From positions 23,436,001 to 23,500,000 of the forward strand of contig OX485804.1 in assembly GCA_950295325.1 (NCBI GenBank): a stretch of DNA of 64,000 bases, written 5' to 3'. Source of the DNA: Polytrichum commune (taxonomy: Eukaryota > Streptophyta > Polytrichopsida > Polytrichales > Polytrichaceae). Every line of letters begins with the position of its first letter. The first letter of the stretch is position 1. Positions 30,610 through 42,122 of the stretch are shown here, in pieces. Under the pieces are notes generated by a model. The model saw nothing but the letters and a program-made list of their open reading frames with translations, was not told the origin of the DNA and ran no database searches. Both the position numbers and the translations under genes were made by a program.

Positions 30610-31260
30610 TATCGTAGACATGCTACTGACCGTGCATATTTGGGTTTCAAATGGTTTTCCACAAGGTGGGTTAAACCTTTTTTATTTAAAAAAAATTGTA
30701 GTTAGTAAATGAGATGAGAGTATTGTGGTAAAATGAAATGACAATTGTATTTGAAAAGTTGTAATCTTTCTACAATCAAGTTCGCAACTATATGCATCAA
30801 TGTGTGATCAATGTGCCATTCACTAACCGTGCATGTTAGGTTTCACTAAAGGAGCTACAAATGTTGCCCTCTTCTTTGTAGGCATAGGAAATTGATGAGG
30901 TTTTGATATTGTCCTTTTGACTTGTGCATGTTAGGTCTGCTCTTTTCTTCTTCTTGTCCTCTTTCTCATAAAAATTTTCCTCTTCTTCTTTTGGAGAACA
31001 TTGCTACATCTTCATCAAATTGCTACATCTACACCTTGCTATGTGATTTGAGTGAAGGAGACTCCATGATGAGTGTGAGTTGACAGTGACGTTTTAGGTC
31101 ATTGGCGCGGTCATGATTGAGTTTGAGAGACATCGGACAGTTGAGATTGCATGTGATATAATTTGACGGCCGAGATTAAAAGTACACGGTAAGTGGCATG
31201 GTGGAGTATCGTGACATGCATGGTAAGTGGTGCTGCACGGTCAGTAGCATGTCTACGATA
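30610..31260. mobile_element. 651-bp element with perfect 27-bp inverted ends
   Basis: The left end (30610-30636, starting TATCGTAGACATGCTACTGA) is perfectly repeated in inverse at 31234-31260. No clear target duplication is seen (left flank AAGCAAC, right flank CACGATG). The left 213 bp also occur inside the pogo-type element at 16384. No protein is encoded. The superfamily is unassigned; a Mutator-like or Tc1-like miniature element is possible. Confidence 0.7.
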
Positions 31261-32502
31261 CACGATGATCTCTTTTTCAAAGAAAAAAGTAGGTTGTGAT
31301 TAAAACACTACGATGATTTACAGTTGTTTGTCGGATACAAAACATTATTGAGTTGCTATCATCCGTTCCATCTTGATAATATCAGTACATTGCTTCACCT
31401 AAGTTTTTTTAGTTTGTATTTGTCAGTGCAGTGTTTTACTGTGAGAATAAATGGAGCATGATTTCGAATGGAAATTGGCTTATTACTGGGCCTACCCAAT
31501 AAACTGACTCGGTTGAGTAATGTTATGTAGTACCTAGACTGAGTGCTCCCATAAGTATGGTCATGATCCCATTGAAAGCAATCAAAGAGTTGTGTAATGT
31601 TGTGTTTGTTACTATTATGTATTTTTCACCTTCCCATTCCTTCATGAAACCGCTTACTACTTGATAACACTATGAGCAGTTGAATCCTAGGCAATCGTCG
31701 TGCATTGGATAAATAAATATGCAAATCTATCAATGTGGTAGATTTATATAAATTTCTAGTGACGCATGATGATTTTCCAATGATGCATGACGATCGCCCA
31801 AGACCCCTGTGCTTGTAACATAACCAATGTCATGCAATATTAGAGTTTACAGTGCCGATGACATCCCAATGCACATTTAATTTGTCATAATTAAATTAAG
31901 TTGAGCAAACTGTGTGATTTTGACAAGAGAACGTTTCAATGTTATTGAAACACACATGACTCTAAAGGGGTAAAACACACACGCGTGCCCAAGGAGGGGG
32001 GGGGAGGTCACATACATTGGAAACGCCGGTTTTGAAATGTGTGTGACCCCAACATAAGGATATCAAGAACGTGTGATTTCCCATACCACACTTGTCATGG
32101 CAAGTTGAACACTTCACATGCCAAATTTTGTGGTTTACTATTGTGCCACATCCGCTTTACTACATGTTCCGGCCAATAGGCTTGGCACCGTCGCTTCAAA
32201 CATGAATAGTTTAGTATCAAAGCTACCATGCCATGATAGGCATTAGAACTTACACTAGGCCTCGTGCACTTTCGGGCATTTATGAAGCAACAACGAAATA
32301 TCCGAAGGAGTCGTGAACTTTCATGCAAGGGAGGAGGGGGGACTAGTACCCACCCGCCACCTTTGCGTTGGAATTGAGAGAGGCTTTCTTTTACCCTCCA
32401 TGACAACGGCAATCACGGGTGACTCTTCCCCACCTTTTGACTCGTAAAACGCACAACCATTTCAACAACACAATGTTGGCCCGGTTCTAGGTAACAAGCC
32501 AT
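31261..32502. other. Intergenic stretch
   Basis: A minus-strand frame at 32095-32412 encodes a Cys/Arg-rich 105-aa peptide that I do not recognise. No other structure is seen. Confidence 0.35.
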
Positions 32503-33292
32503 GGACACGAGTTTTTACATCGAACTCGTGTCCTTGCTCATCAAGTGCCAAGTATCTATCTATTCACGGGGCCTTGACTACATTAAGCTATTTGTGAAGG
32601 TTGTTTTACTAGTGCATAACATCATTCAACCATGTGGAGTGGTTTCATGACTCTAGAATATGTCAATCATATTATGTGGGGTCCCTGAACAAAGTAAGAA
32701 TGTTTGCCTACTGTTCATACATTGAGGTTGGCACTTGGAATTTTGGGTGGAGGTATATTCCCAATACTATTCACATGATTTGTTGCTCATCCATGCATTG
32801 TTCATAGGAAACACTATTGAACATGGTATCATTTATTGAAAATATTGTTCATAGCAACACTATCGTTGAGAATACCAACAATATTCACAATATTCTTGTT
32901 GTTCGTTATTTGCACCGGCATCAATTTCTTCTTATTTTCTTATGTTTCTTCCCGTGAAGGTAAGAGAGCGGAGGCTCGTGCCATGTGCTAAATATAGAAT
33001 GGAACACAACCATGCATCTAAATAATGTCATGTAAAGTGATGGACACGAGCTTTACTTTAAACTCGTGTCCTTGCTCATCAACCGCCAAGTACCTAATCA
33101 TGGGGCCCCGGCTACATTAAGGTACTTATGTTTTCTTAAGAGTGCGGGTTGTTTTATTTGTCAAGCGATGAACTAGAGTTTTTTACTTTGAACTCGTGTT
33201 CTCGCTTGTCAACCATGAAGTGCCTATGCATGGGGTCCGGCTACATAGAGTAACTTATGTTTTTATCATTATGGGTTGTTTTACTTGTGAAG
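32503..33292. repeat. Three-copy dyad-containing repeat cluster
   Basis: Copies lie at 32503-32610, 33042-33170 and 33171-33292, the last two adjacent. Each begins with a short hairpin (GGACACGAG / CTCGTGTCC in copies 1 and 2, decayed in copy 3). Each then has a TCAA..GC(C)AAGT(A/G) segment, GGGGCC or GGGTCC, GGCTACAT and TTGTTTTA. About 430 bp of other sequence separate copies 1 and 2. Confidence 0.65.
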
Positions 33293-33580
33293 CTTTGGCT
33301 CTTGTGTGCATACCAATGTTGTGCAGGTATTTGAGGAGGAAGCTTATAGTCCTTTCTTGAAATGTTGCCCTCTGAGGTGGCCACGTCACTTGCTAAGGTT
33401 AGAGCTAAAAACGACAGCGATTGTAAAGTTGCCGAGTTAGGTTCAAATTGGGTGAGTGTCAAAAAAAGAAAAGAAAAAGTGGGATAACAAATATTCAATC
33501 CGATTGGTGTCGCATTTATTTAGTATCAGTATTGATACATGATTGATATTTGCACACATGGATGGTAACTTCAAATCTTT

Positions 33581-33651
33581 CACTAGTAGAAAACTATGCC
33601 CGAAGAACCGAAATCAGTTGCGGTTCTTTTGGACATAATTTTCTACTAGTG
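33581..33651. mobile_element. 71-bp CACTA hairpin element
   Basis: It starts CACTAGTAGAAAAC and ends in the inverse TTTTCTACTAGTG. The interior also pairs (GAAGAACCG with CGGTTCTT), so nearly the whole element folds into one hairpin. TTT flanks both sides (33578-33580 and 33652-33654), as for the 3-bp CACTA duplication. Confidence 0.7.
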
Positions 33652-33654
33652 TTT

Positions 33655-35518
33655 GGTTCATATAATAACCAAAGTGAATAAAACAAAAACCGCACTTCCT
33701 CTTTAAAAACAATCATGTAAAAATAACTTGTTATATTTTTAACTATCAGGTGAATTTTATATCTTATCATTTTTCATGGAAACCTTTTTATCATGATATC
33801 ACCTATAGATCCAACGACATTTAATGATTGTTCTTAATACCATGATCCATCGGGCATTAAAATTCAAGGATACTTTCAGGATGCTAACTCAACATCCACC
33901 TAGTGATGCATTTGATATGAATTTCATTCAAAATCCATCCTTATAGGTTCTATGATTATAAAACAAACACACACACACACACAATATTAGAATTGCAACA
34001 AATGCTTGGTATGCATTGATTCAATTTTGTAGTTTGATGCGATTGAGTCAATATGAAAACAATGTTGATATATCAAATTCATAGATATTCGATGTAGACT
34101 AACTCAAGGTCTTGGATGTAGAGTGTTGGATGCTAATGCCGAGGTTATATAAAAAAATAAGTATCCGGAGTGTAAGAAGTCTCCAACATTTTCACATTCA
34201 ACTTATACAAATGTCACAATTTCTAGGCCCTTGCTCCCAAGAAAGCAATCCTCGAAACTATGTTGAGAAATTGCATTCAAATTCATTGACCAATGCAATA
34301 TAAATATAAGTATAGATCTCGACATGTGTAAGATAGACAATGCTAAAACCAACACCCACCCAAAAGCAACACTCTAATATATTGTACAATAAGTACATAT
34401 TTGATTATGAGAATGTCCATCACCTGAACACTTTGTCAATGACTTGAGAGATTCTTGGGCATAATTGGTCAACATGTTACATGTTGCGATCTTTTGGTTT
34501 TTCTTTTAGGTATATTCTCTAGATTCTTCTAGAATGATTGGTATTTTTCCTACTGTCTTGAGCTCTAACCGATTATTTCTCAAGCTTGACATGTTCATAT
34601 GTGACTAGTGGTCGGTTCTCCCCATTCGTTGCACTATGCCCCCATGTTGGTTTTATGTCATCTACCATTAAGACTTTGGACCCTTCTAGCTTTTGTATAC
34701 ATAATCCAAATAAGACATACTTTGGTGTGTTGGAATCTCGTATCAAACTCTAGCAACAAGCATATAAAACTATGCAATGAAATGATATTGTATATGCTAT
34801 GCGCTTAATGTGAGGGCATGAACACCGTCTTCCTTAGAAGTCAAAACAAATAATATCTAAGGAGCTTAAAATTTGTTCCTAGGCAACACCCCAAAGTAGT
34901 GTACCCAATAGTCAAGCACTCATATCATGGTGGGGAAAAGTGGTTCGGTTTCCTAACACTTACCAATGGGGTAATAGTATAAATTGACCTCCCGTAGGTT
35001 GGTTGTTGATTCATCCCACTTTAAACTCAGTTGACTGATAAAGGGTCTTTGATCCCAATGTGGGTGTTATTTGAGCTAAAAATACTAACCTCCACGATCT
35101 ACAATAGTAAACATCATATTCACCTTGCCCTCCCCAAGTTTTCCCTCCCCCTAAGTAGGGAGTATTAAACACTCACCCATGGAAAACCCAACGTGGTTGT
35201 GGGGAAATTTGGATCAGGAGCTACACTAAACAATCCTATTATTGTGGGCCATGGTAATTTTCTACAAGCCACGCTAATTTTCAAACCACGCTAGACTTCT
35301 ACTCAGAAATTTGCATGGGTCACATTAATTATTTTTCAAAAAACTCAACATCAATGATTTATTTATTTTGGGCTACTTATGTCCTCTAACTAATGTTCAA
35401 TGTGTTGGTCGGAAGTCTTCATGAAGACTTAAGGGAAGCCCTTGGGGTCTAGCACCCCGTTAAATCCACCTTGACTAGAAAATTAGTGTGGCCAATGCTA
35501 ATTTTCCACCCACACTAA
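33655..35518. other. Intergenic stretch
   Basis: A short (CA)n lies at about 33966-33983. GCTACACTAAAC at about 35220 mirrors TTTAGTGTAG near 36024 and may be the end of an outer CACTA-like element. No gene is seen. Confidence 0.4.
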
Positions 35519-36018
35519 GGGCCACTTCACACACGAGACTGAGAGCCCGTGACCATTATACTTCAAGCACTCTCATTGGTGGGAAAGGCGGAGCCGGTCC
35601 GAGTTTGCTTCACACTACGCTTGAGGGACCAAAGGAGTATGTGAATGCAAGATGGATGTAAAGTCCACATGAATTCCTACATGTCATCACATGGATCATG
35701 TTTCACAATCACTTGAATTGTTTTCAAAAACCATCTCTTAGAGGTAGGCCTAACACAAAACCGAAAGACCATGGCACTCTGAACGCTCACAACCGTTGAT
35801 TTATTCTATTTTATCATGTGTGAACACCTGCATGAATAGAAATTCAGTGAAATAGCATGTGGTTGACAGCCCAACCATATATGACTTCACACTACACTTG
35901 AGGGCCCGTGACCACACGACATGAATTTTGGAGGTGTGTTAAGATGACCTTTGGTCACTTTCTTTTGGGCTGTCACAATTCCATGGTCACGGCTCTTGGC
36001 TCATATGTGAAGTGGCCC
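35519..36018. mobile_element. PIF/Harbinger-type miniature element, copy A (500 bp)
   Basis: The ends GGGCCACTTCACACACGAG and the inverse of GGGCCACTTCACATATGAG pair imperfectly for about 35 bp. The flanks TAA and TAT match at two of three bases. It is the same length as, and inverted relative to, the copy at 41074-41573. Confidence 0.75.
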
Positions 36019-37569
36019 TATTAGAACTATTTAGTGTAGTTGTGGCGAGCCCAAAGATATACATTACCTTGTCTTAAGAACACGTCACCCAAGCTTTGAA
36101 AGTTGTTATGCCCACCAAACACATGGGACTTGGGATGTGATATTCCAACAAACAATGGACTAGAAGCCAATAACAAAGCCTCAACTGCCATTGCACAAAC
36201 AACCACCGCAATGCTTGAACAAACATCCCGAATTGTACTCTCCTCTCGCAATTGTAATGGTGACAAGTGGAGATTCACATTGACTCCTAAAGGCCAAAAA
36301 GCAAAGTCCAGTCTCTCCACGATTGCCTAAAATAGTTTAATCCAATTTGGAAGCTTATTTAAAGAAAATTGGCACCTTGTATGGTAGACGTGATTATGCG
36401 GATGACATCTTTGTACAATAAGGATTGTTCACATAAAACATCAAATTTTCACTTGTTTGTAATCAGAAGATTATAACAGAAATGTGTAGTTTGGTATGGT
36501 TGAGCATAAGTACTATTCCGGACAAAAAACATTCATTTTAGCTTTTTAGGGTTGACATTTGAAGGACAAGGGGGTTCAATGTATGCCATACACACACAAT
36601 TTCTATGAGTTTTATTAAGTAAAAAATAAAATGTTTGAATATCTAAGTTTGGAGTTTATTTAGCACATCATATTTTGTTTAGGAAAATAAAAGGGTAAAT
36701 GCAGACGCAACATCAACGATCACAACAATATGTATGTGTCGGCATCCAAGGGCACCCATGACATGTCCTTGAACCCAAATCGTTATCACATTCCTCTTTT
36801 ACACAAATAATATGATCACCTATGTACAAAAGACATTACTATTGTAGATTTTCAAACTTTGTACATTAGGAAAACTTCACAACTAAACAAAAACATTGTG
36901 ATTGTCTACGAGATTGAACCACCCAGCCCATAAAGAGAGACAAAATTATCCTCTCTCCTCCCCTAAGTTTCCTTTTATAATGAAAAGGGTCTTTACATAA
37001 GCTCTTGGCCAATCCATTCACTAGCCTCTAAGACACTTTGATCGAGCTTTAAAGGAGCCCCAACATGGAATGTGGGTTGATATAGTCCATGGCAAATGTG
37101 ATAAAAATACCTACAAGGTATGTGGCTACGTTTTTGTCAACACGCAACTAACATACGGCGTCCACTTCTTAAATTGTTAATGTACACAAGCAAGAGGCTA
37201 GTAGGGATTGCATGTGGTAGGTGAATGGCGATGCGATGAAAGGAAGGGAATTGAGGTAGTTGCCACCAAAAAGAACAACGTTGAAGTGGTGAGGAGGATG
37301 GAGGCATGGTCACAAAGGACTAGCAAAAGTGGGAGTAGTCTTGAGCGAAGGGAGGTGATGGCTAAGGTTATGGGCGAGGATATGGGCTCCCAAACCTTGT
37401 TTTTTGGACGAGGCTAGCCCATGGGAGGTCTAGATGGCACAATATGGTGGTTTCACCGCCCCATGATGCCAACCCTACGTGCTACCAACCTCAATGATCA
37501 CCCAAATTTTAGACTATGAGGACCTTCAAAATTTAATCCGTCCTTTATCCATATTGCACGCCCATATTA
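36019..37569. other. Intergenic stretch
   Basis: The plus frame at 36103-36330 looks codon-like but matches nothing I know. 36374-36445 repeats 25708-25775. No gene is seen. Confidence 0.35.
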
Positions 37570-38009
37570 GGACCACTTCACACACAAGACTGAAGGTCCG
37601 TGACCATTGCAATCTAAGAGCTCTCATTGGTCGAAAGGATGGAGACCGTCCAAGTTCACGGTGAAGGCCTAAAGGTCCGAAGAAGTTTACATGGAGTCCT
37701 ACATGGCGGACTATGAATAAGGTTTAATGATCTCTTGGAATTTTCGTTAGAATCCACCTTCAAGAGGTGGGCTTCACAAAAATTCCGGGAGACCATATTC
37801 CAAGACAGACAAACACCACCAAATAATTCTCTTAAATTGATAGAGTTTAAGAAATATTATATTAAACCAAATCCTCTTTTTTTTCCACCAACAAAATATG
37901 CAATGGTCTCGCAACATGATCCATTCTCACTTCACACTATGGTTGAGGGCCCGTGACTACATAAAACGGCTTTCCTAACACGGCTCTTGGCTCATGTGTG
38001 AAGTGGCCC
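37570..38009. mobile_element. PIF/Harbinger-type miniature element, copy B (440 bp)
   Basis: The left end is GGACCACTTCACACACAAG and the right end CTCATGTGTGAAGTGGCCC. TTA flanks both sides (37567-37569 and 38010-38012). It is a diverged, shorter relative of the 500-bp copies at 35519 and 41074. Confidence 0.8.
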
Positions 38010-40729
38010 TTAGTCCATAGCAAATCATTGCCGTATAGCCAAATTTAAAAGCACTCGTTGAAAGCTGTCATGGGCTAACTTGTGAAACATGCCTTAGTAG
38101 GAAACAATGAGTGGTCACATAGCATTGTGACACATGGGCATGTCGTCAAAAACTCCAAACACAACGCCATTTTTAATTTTTTTTCTTCATTCTTCTCACT
38201 TGTTTTGAGAGATGTGTTTCTTATATTTGTGAGGGTTTGTCACACCCAATGCATGTATTGTTGTCATCATAGCTCATAAAATCATTGTGGCAGAACATCA
38301 TCCATGCCCTCCTTATACCTTTGTTGCTGTTGTTGTTTTATATTATTTATAATTTTATAATTTTTATAATCTAATACATATTCAATAAAAAGCTCATAAT
38401 ATCTCAACCCAACAAAAAAACAAATCACAAAAAATGTATTGCACCAATATGAATTAGGGTTCATACTAGACATGGCTCGAGTCCGAAAAATTGGGGTCCG
38501 AAATGACTCTTAAGGGTCAAGTTCCATATGTAATTGCTTGTTCTACTTTGCCAATGTTGGCGAAGCTTTGGCCATTATCTCCAAGAGCCTTGTTGGCCAA
38601 GCACTTTCACATTTTGTGTGTGTGTGTGTGTGTGTTCGGGGGGATTATAAACAAATGAGAGAGTAGTTTTGTCTTGCTATCAAACATGCAAGGTTGGAAT
38701 GTGGCCATCATCACATTCATCCTTTTTGAGTGTTATAGTGAGTTCATTTAATTTTACATCTTGATAGTCAAGAGAAATGAAAATAGATCCAAAAAAAAAT
38801 TCAAAACTTTGGGAAATGTTTGAATAATAAGATAATGCCATTATGAAGAAAATTTATATAAAATACACCAAAGGTAGATACACACCAGCAACCTTATGCA
38901 AATTCATCATTTTCCACTCAACAAAAGTCAACATTTAGATCCGGAATAATGAGACAATCAACCCCCCCTCCTCAAATTTTGACCCTATATTTGTGCTAGC
39001 GACCAATTCTTCTTTTTGGGGAAATCTAGGATAGACCTCCATGTGGAAGGGTGTCCAAATTTTTGTCACCTAAGTTGTTTGATCATTCTAGCGATTGGAT
39101 TGGCACAATTGACTCTCCAAGTTTAGTTTAGGCAAGAGTCTTTATTGTGATTGTCATACTAGTTTCATAAACTAATCAAATGAAACAGTGAACGTGTTGT
39201 CGTTATTGTATATTTTGTTGATATTCTTTTTGGGGTACTATCTTTTGTCATGTTGCACTCAACCTTTTGAACACAAAAAGTTCAAAAGTTTAGATTCTTG
39301 TGATGGGCATACATATCATATTCAACCTCTTGTTCAAGAGGCCGTTTTTGTATAGCTTTTCAATATCTTTTCAATAATCTTCCATTTATTCAATCTCACT
39401 TAGCCATTTGGACATAGTGAGCCTTGAAGTCCAAATGTACTTCATTATGAATGTTTGCTCGTACCTAGCTTGAATCTTCCTTAAATGAAGCATAAAAGGA
39501 GTTGATCTTGCTTAGGGGTCTCAAGACCTTTCCAAATATGTATTGTTCACCATATCATGATCAAATTCAAACGTAAACTGACGGATTGAAGATGTGGTTG
39601 GAAGGAGGTTGAGAGGATTCAAGAAATTAACGCCCACAATGTAAACAATATGACACAATTATGAACGTTGGTCACAACTTTGAAATTTGGGTTATCCAAA
39701 TCGGATGGGGTATTTTTTTTGAGCTGGAACTATGGAAGTTTCCCATGATGCCACATTTTTCTATTCACATGTTATGGATTCAATACCTACTGCAAACTCC
39801 ATCTGCCCAATTTTTAACATTTGACCAACAAAATTCAGTATCTTTAGAAATTTTTAGATGATCATGAATTCTCCTTTGTTTAGTACTACTTTTACCTTGA
39901 TATCTCACTTTACACTTACGCAAACTATTGAGAACTTAAGGATCGGTTGAAGCTCTCAATAATTTAAGCTCTTTGTATGAAAGCTCGTGGGATCCGAACT
40001 TCAAACTCGTGAAAATCACAAAGCTCAAGCTCTCGACTCAAGCTAGAGTGTAAAGGGGGCCTTAGTAGGTATATTTATTGCTTACGACACCTTACGATGT
40101 CCACCTATATTGTTAGGTGTCTAGCAATTGCATCATTGCATCCGAACAAACACCAAGAGTATCCTACAAACATGGGCTAAAGATATTCGCTCGGATTGGC
40201 CTTTACAAGTGGGAAGCCACTGCAAACCGTTGCTTGCTTGTGAAGTTAGGTACGTCAAAAAAGAAACGGCATCTTAAACTATGGTAGGACGGTTCCAAAC
40301 GGTGAAGCTACAAGAAGTCGGTGATTGCATAGGTCTTCCCACTCGTAATAACATTAGAATCTCGAACGGTGTTCATAGTTTGAGCACTTAGTTCAATTAC
40401 ATTATAAAGCGTTTCGTTCTTGTATTCATTTTTAACCACAAGCCTTATCACATACTGCTCATATACATGTGTCCGATTGAAACGAGTGACCGCGTAAAGT
40501 CACATACGTTACACTTCATCAAAATGTATCAAATCCTTTGCATTCGGTACACTGAACAACCTATTCGGTGCGGCCCATGCTACTCACTTTCAACTCACAT
40601 TAATTGCCATGCAATCATTAGGTGAGAACCAGAGAGGGTGATATATGACACTTGGTGGAACGTGACATCCATGAAGACCATTTCAACGAACGTAGCATTC
40701 CAATTATGACGCTGCACTAAATCACATCT
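38010..40729. other. Intergenic stretch
   Basis: A (TG)n run lies at about 38616-38634. An isolated GTGTAAAGGGGGCC followed by TTA at about 40050-40066 resembles a PIF/Harbinger end without a partner. Minus-strand reading at about 40080-40390 is protein-like but unrecognised. No host gene is seen. Confidence 0.4.
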
Positions 40730-40941
40730 CACTAGGAGAAAACTTGTCTATTCCAACCATCTGTTGCAATTTGTGCATTATAACTTTTGGCAAGAAAATA
40801 TACAAGTAAATGATTTTGGTTGCCAATTCTCTCAAATCCGCATTAAAAACACTTCCAAGTGGCGACCAAATGATATATTTATGGGTTTTCTCGCCATGAG
40901 TTGCAATGGATGATTGGAATGGATAGATTTTTCTCGTAGTG
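40730..40941. mobile_element. CACTA miniature element (212 bp)
   Basis: The left end CACTAGGAGAAAACTTGTC and the inverse right end CACTACGAGAAAAATC pair with mismatches for about 40 bp, with TTCCAA and TTGCAA motifs inside both. The flanks TCT and TGT match at two of three bases. It is related at its ends to the hairpin at 33581. Confidence 0.7.
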
Positions 40942-41073
40942 TGTTTAGGGTGTCAATAAACTTGCTATTTATTTTCTCTAACTTCTCTTGATTATAGTTG
41001 CACAACGAAACTTGTATTGCATTTGCAAATCTTCAATGAAACATCAATAAAAAAGTAGACCTCCTCTGGTTTA

Positions 41074-41573
41074 GGGCTACTTCACACACGAGCCAAGAGC
41101 CGTGACCATGAGATTTTGACAACCCAAAAGAAAGCGTCCAAAGGCCGTCCCATGACACTTCCAAAATCATGTAGTGTGGTCATGGACCCTCAAGTGTAGT
41201 GTGAAGTCATATGTGGTTGGGCCCTCAACCAAATGTTATTTCGATAAATTTCTATGCTTGCGGGTCCTCACACATGATAAAATAGAATAAATCAATGCTT
41301 GTGAGCATTCGGAGTGCCACGGTCTCCCGGTTTTGTGTGCTAGGCCTACCTCCAAGAGGTGGTTTTTGAAAATAATCCATGTGAACATGAAACATGATCC
41401 ATTCGATGCCACATAGGAATCCATGTCGACTTACATCCATCTCTTATTCACATACTCCATCGGTCCCTCAAGCGTAGTGTGAAGCAAACTTTGACCAGCT
41501 CCGCCTTTGACACCAATGAGAGTGCTTGAAGTGTAATGGTCACGGGCTCTCAGTCTCGTGTGTGAGGTGGCCC
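41074..41573. mobile_element. PIF/Harbinger-type miniature element, copy C (500 bp), upstream of the helicase gene
   Basis: Same family and length as copy A but in the opposite orientation. The left end is GGGCTACTTCACACACGAG, and the right end is the inverse of copy A's left end. TTA flanks both sides (41071-41073 and 41574-41576). It ends 549 bp before the helicase start codon. Confidence 0.85.
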
Positions 41574-42122
41574 TTAGTTGTGGTTATCAGAAGTGCAAGT
41601 TTGTTGATTCCTTAACTGAATACATAGGATCTCATAGAATTGTGCTGATTATTGAATGTGGAGTAGTTAATAAAATATGTAGACGTAGTCCAATCTCTTT
41701 TAAACATGTGTCTTTACGGTGTTTGTTCTTTGATTCTCTCATTTGATTAAGAATTAAAACCGAATAACACCCGCATACTTGAGGCTATGCCAAATGCGCA
41801 TGTGTTTGTGAGATGTTCAAAAATTGAGAGGCTAGTCTAAAAGGTGAAAAGCTCCTTTCATAGAAAAGTTTATACACACACATATTCATATGGGTTGAGA
41901 GGAGGAGTAGTAGCTCAACTCATCGTAACCTCTGCGGTGAGCTCGGATTGAGTTGCAACAGATCGTTAAAGCATTCGATCAAAAGAATTGGAGAGGAACT
42001 TACTCACTCGAGGTGTATTGGAATTTGGAGCTCCAAGACATCCAGTGATCCTTTTTGTGGAGGTATACAGACAGATAGACGCCTAGGCTGCTACGTTGGT
42101 GAATGGGCAGGACGTTGCGCCC
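41574..42122 (+). promoter_or_regulatory. Probable promoter and 5' leader of the helicase gene
   Basis: This is the interval between the miniature element and the predicted start codon. Only TATACACACACATATTCATA at about 41870-41889 is suggestive of a core promoter. The transcription start cannot be placed from sequence. Confidence 0.35.

Noticed and set aside
32095..32412. 105-aa minus-strand frame with Cys/Arg-rich content
   Set aside because: Not recognised and isolated; it could be a transposon remnant but there is no support for a gene call.
40050..40069. GTGTAAAGGGGGCC followed by TTA, like a Harbinger-type right end
   Set aside because: No matching left end was found upstream, so no element was called.
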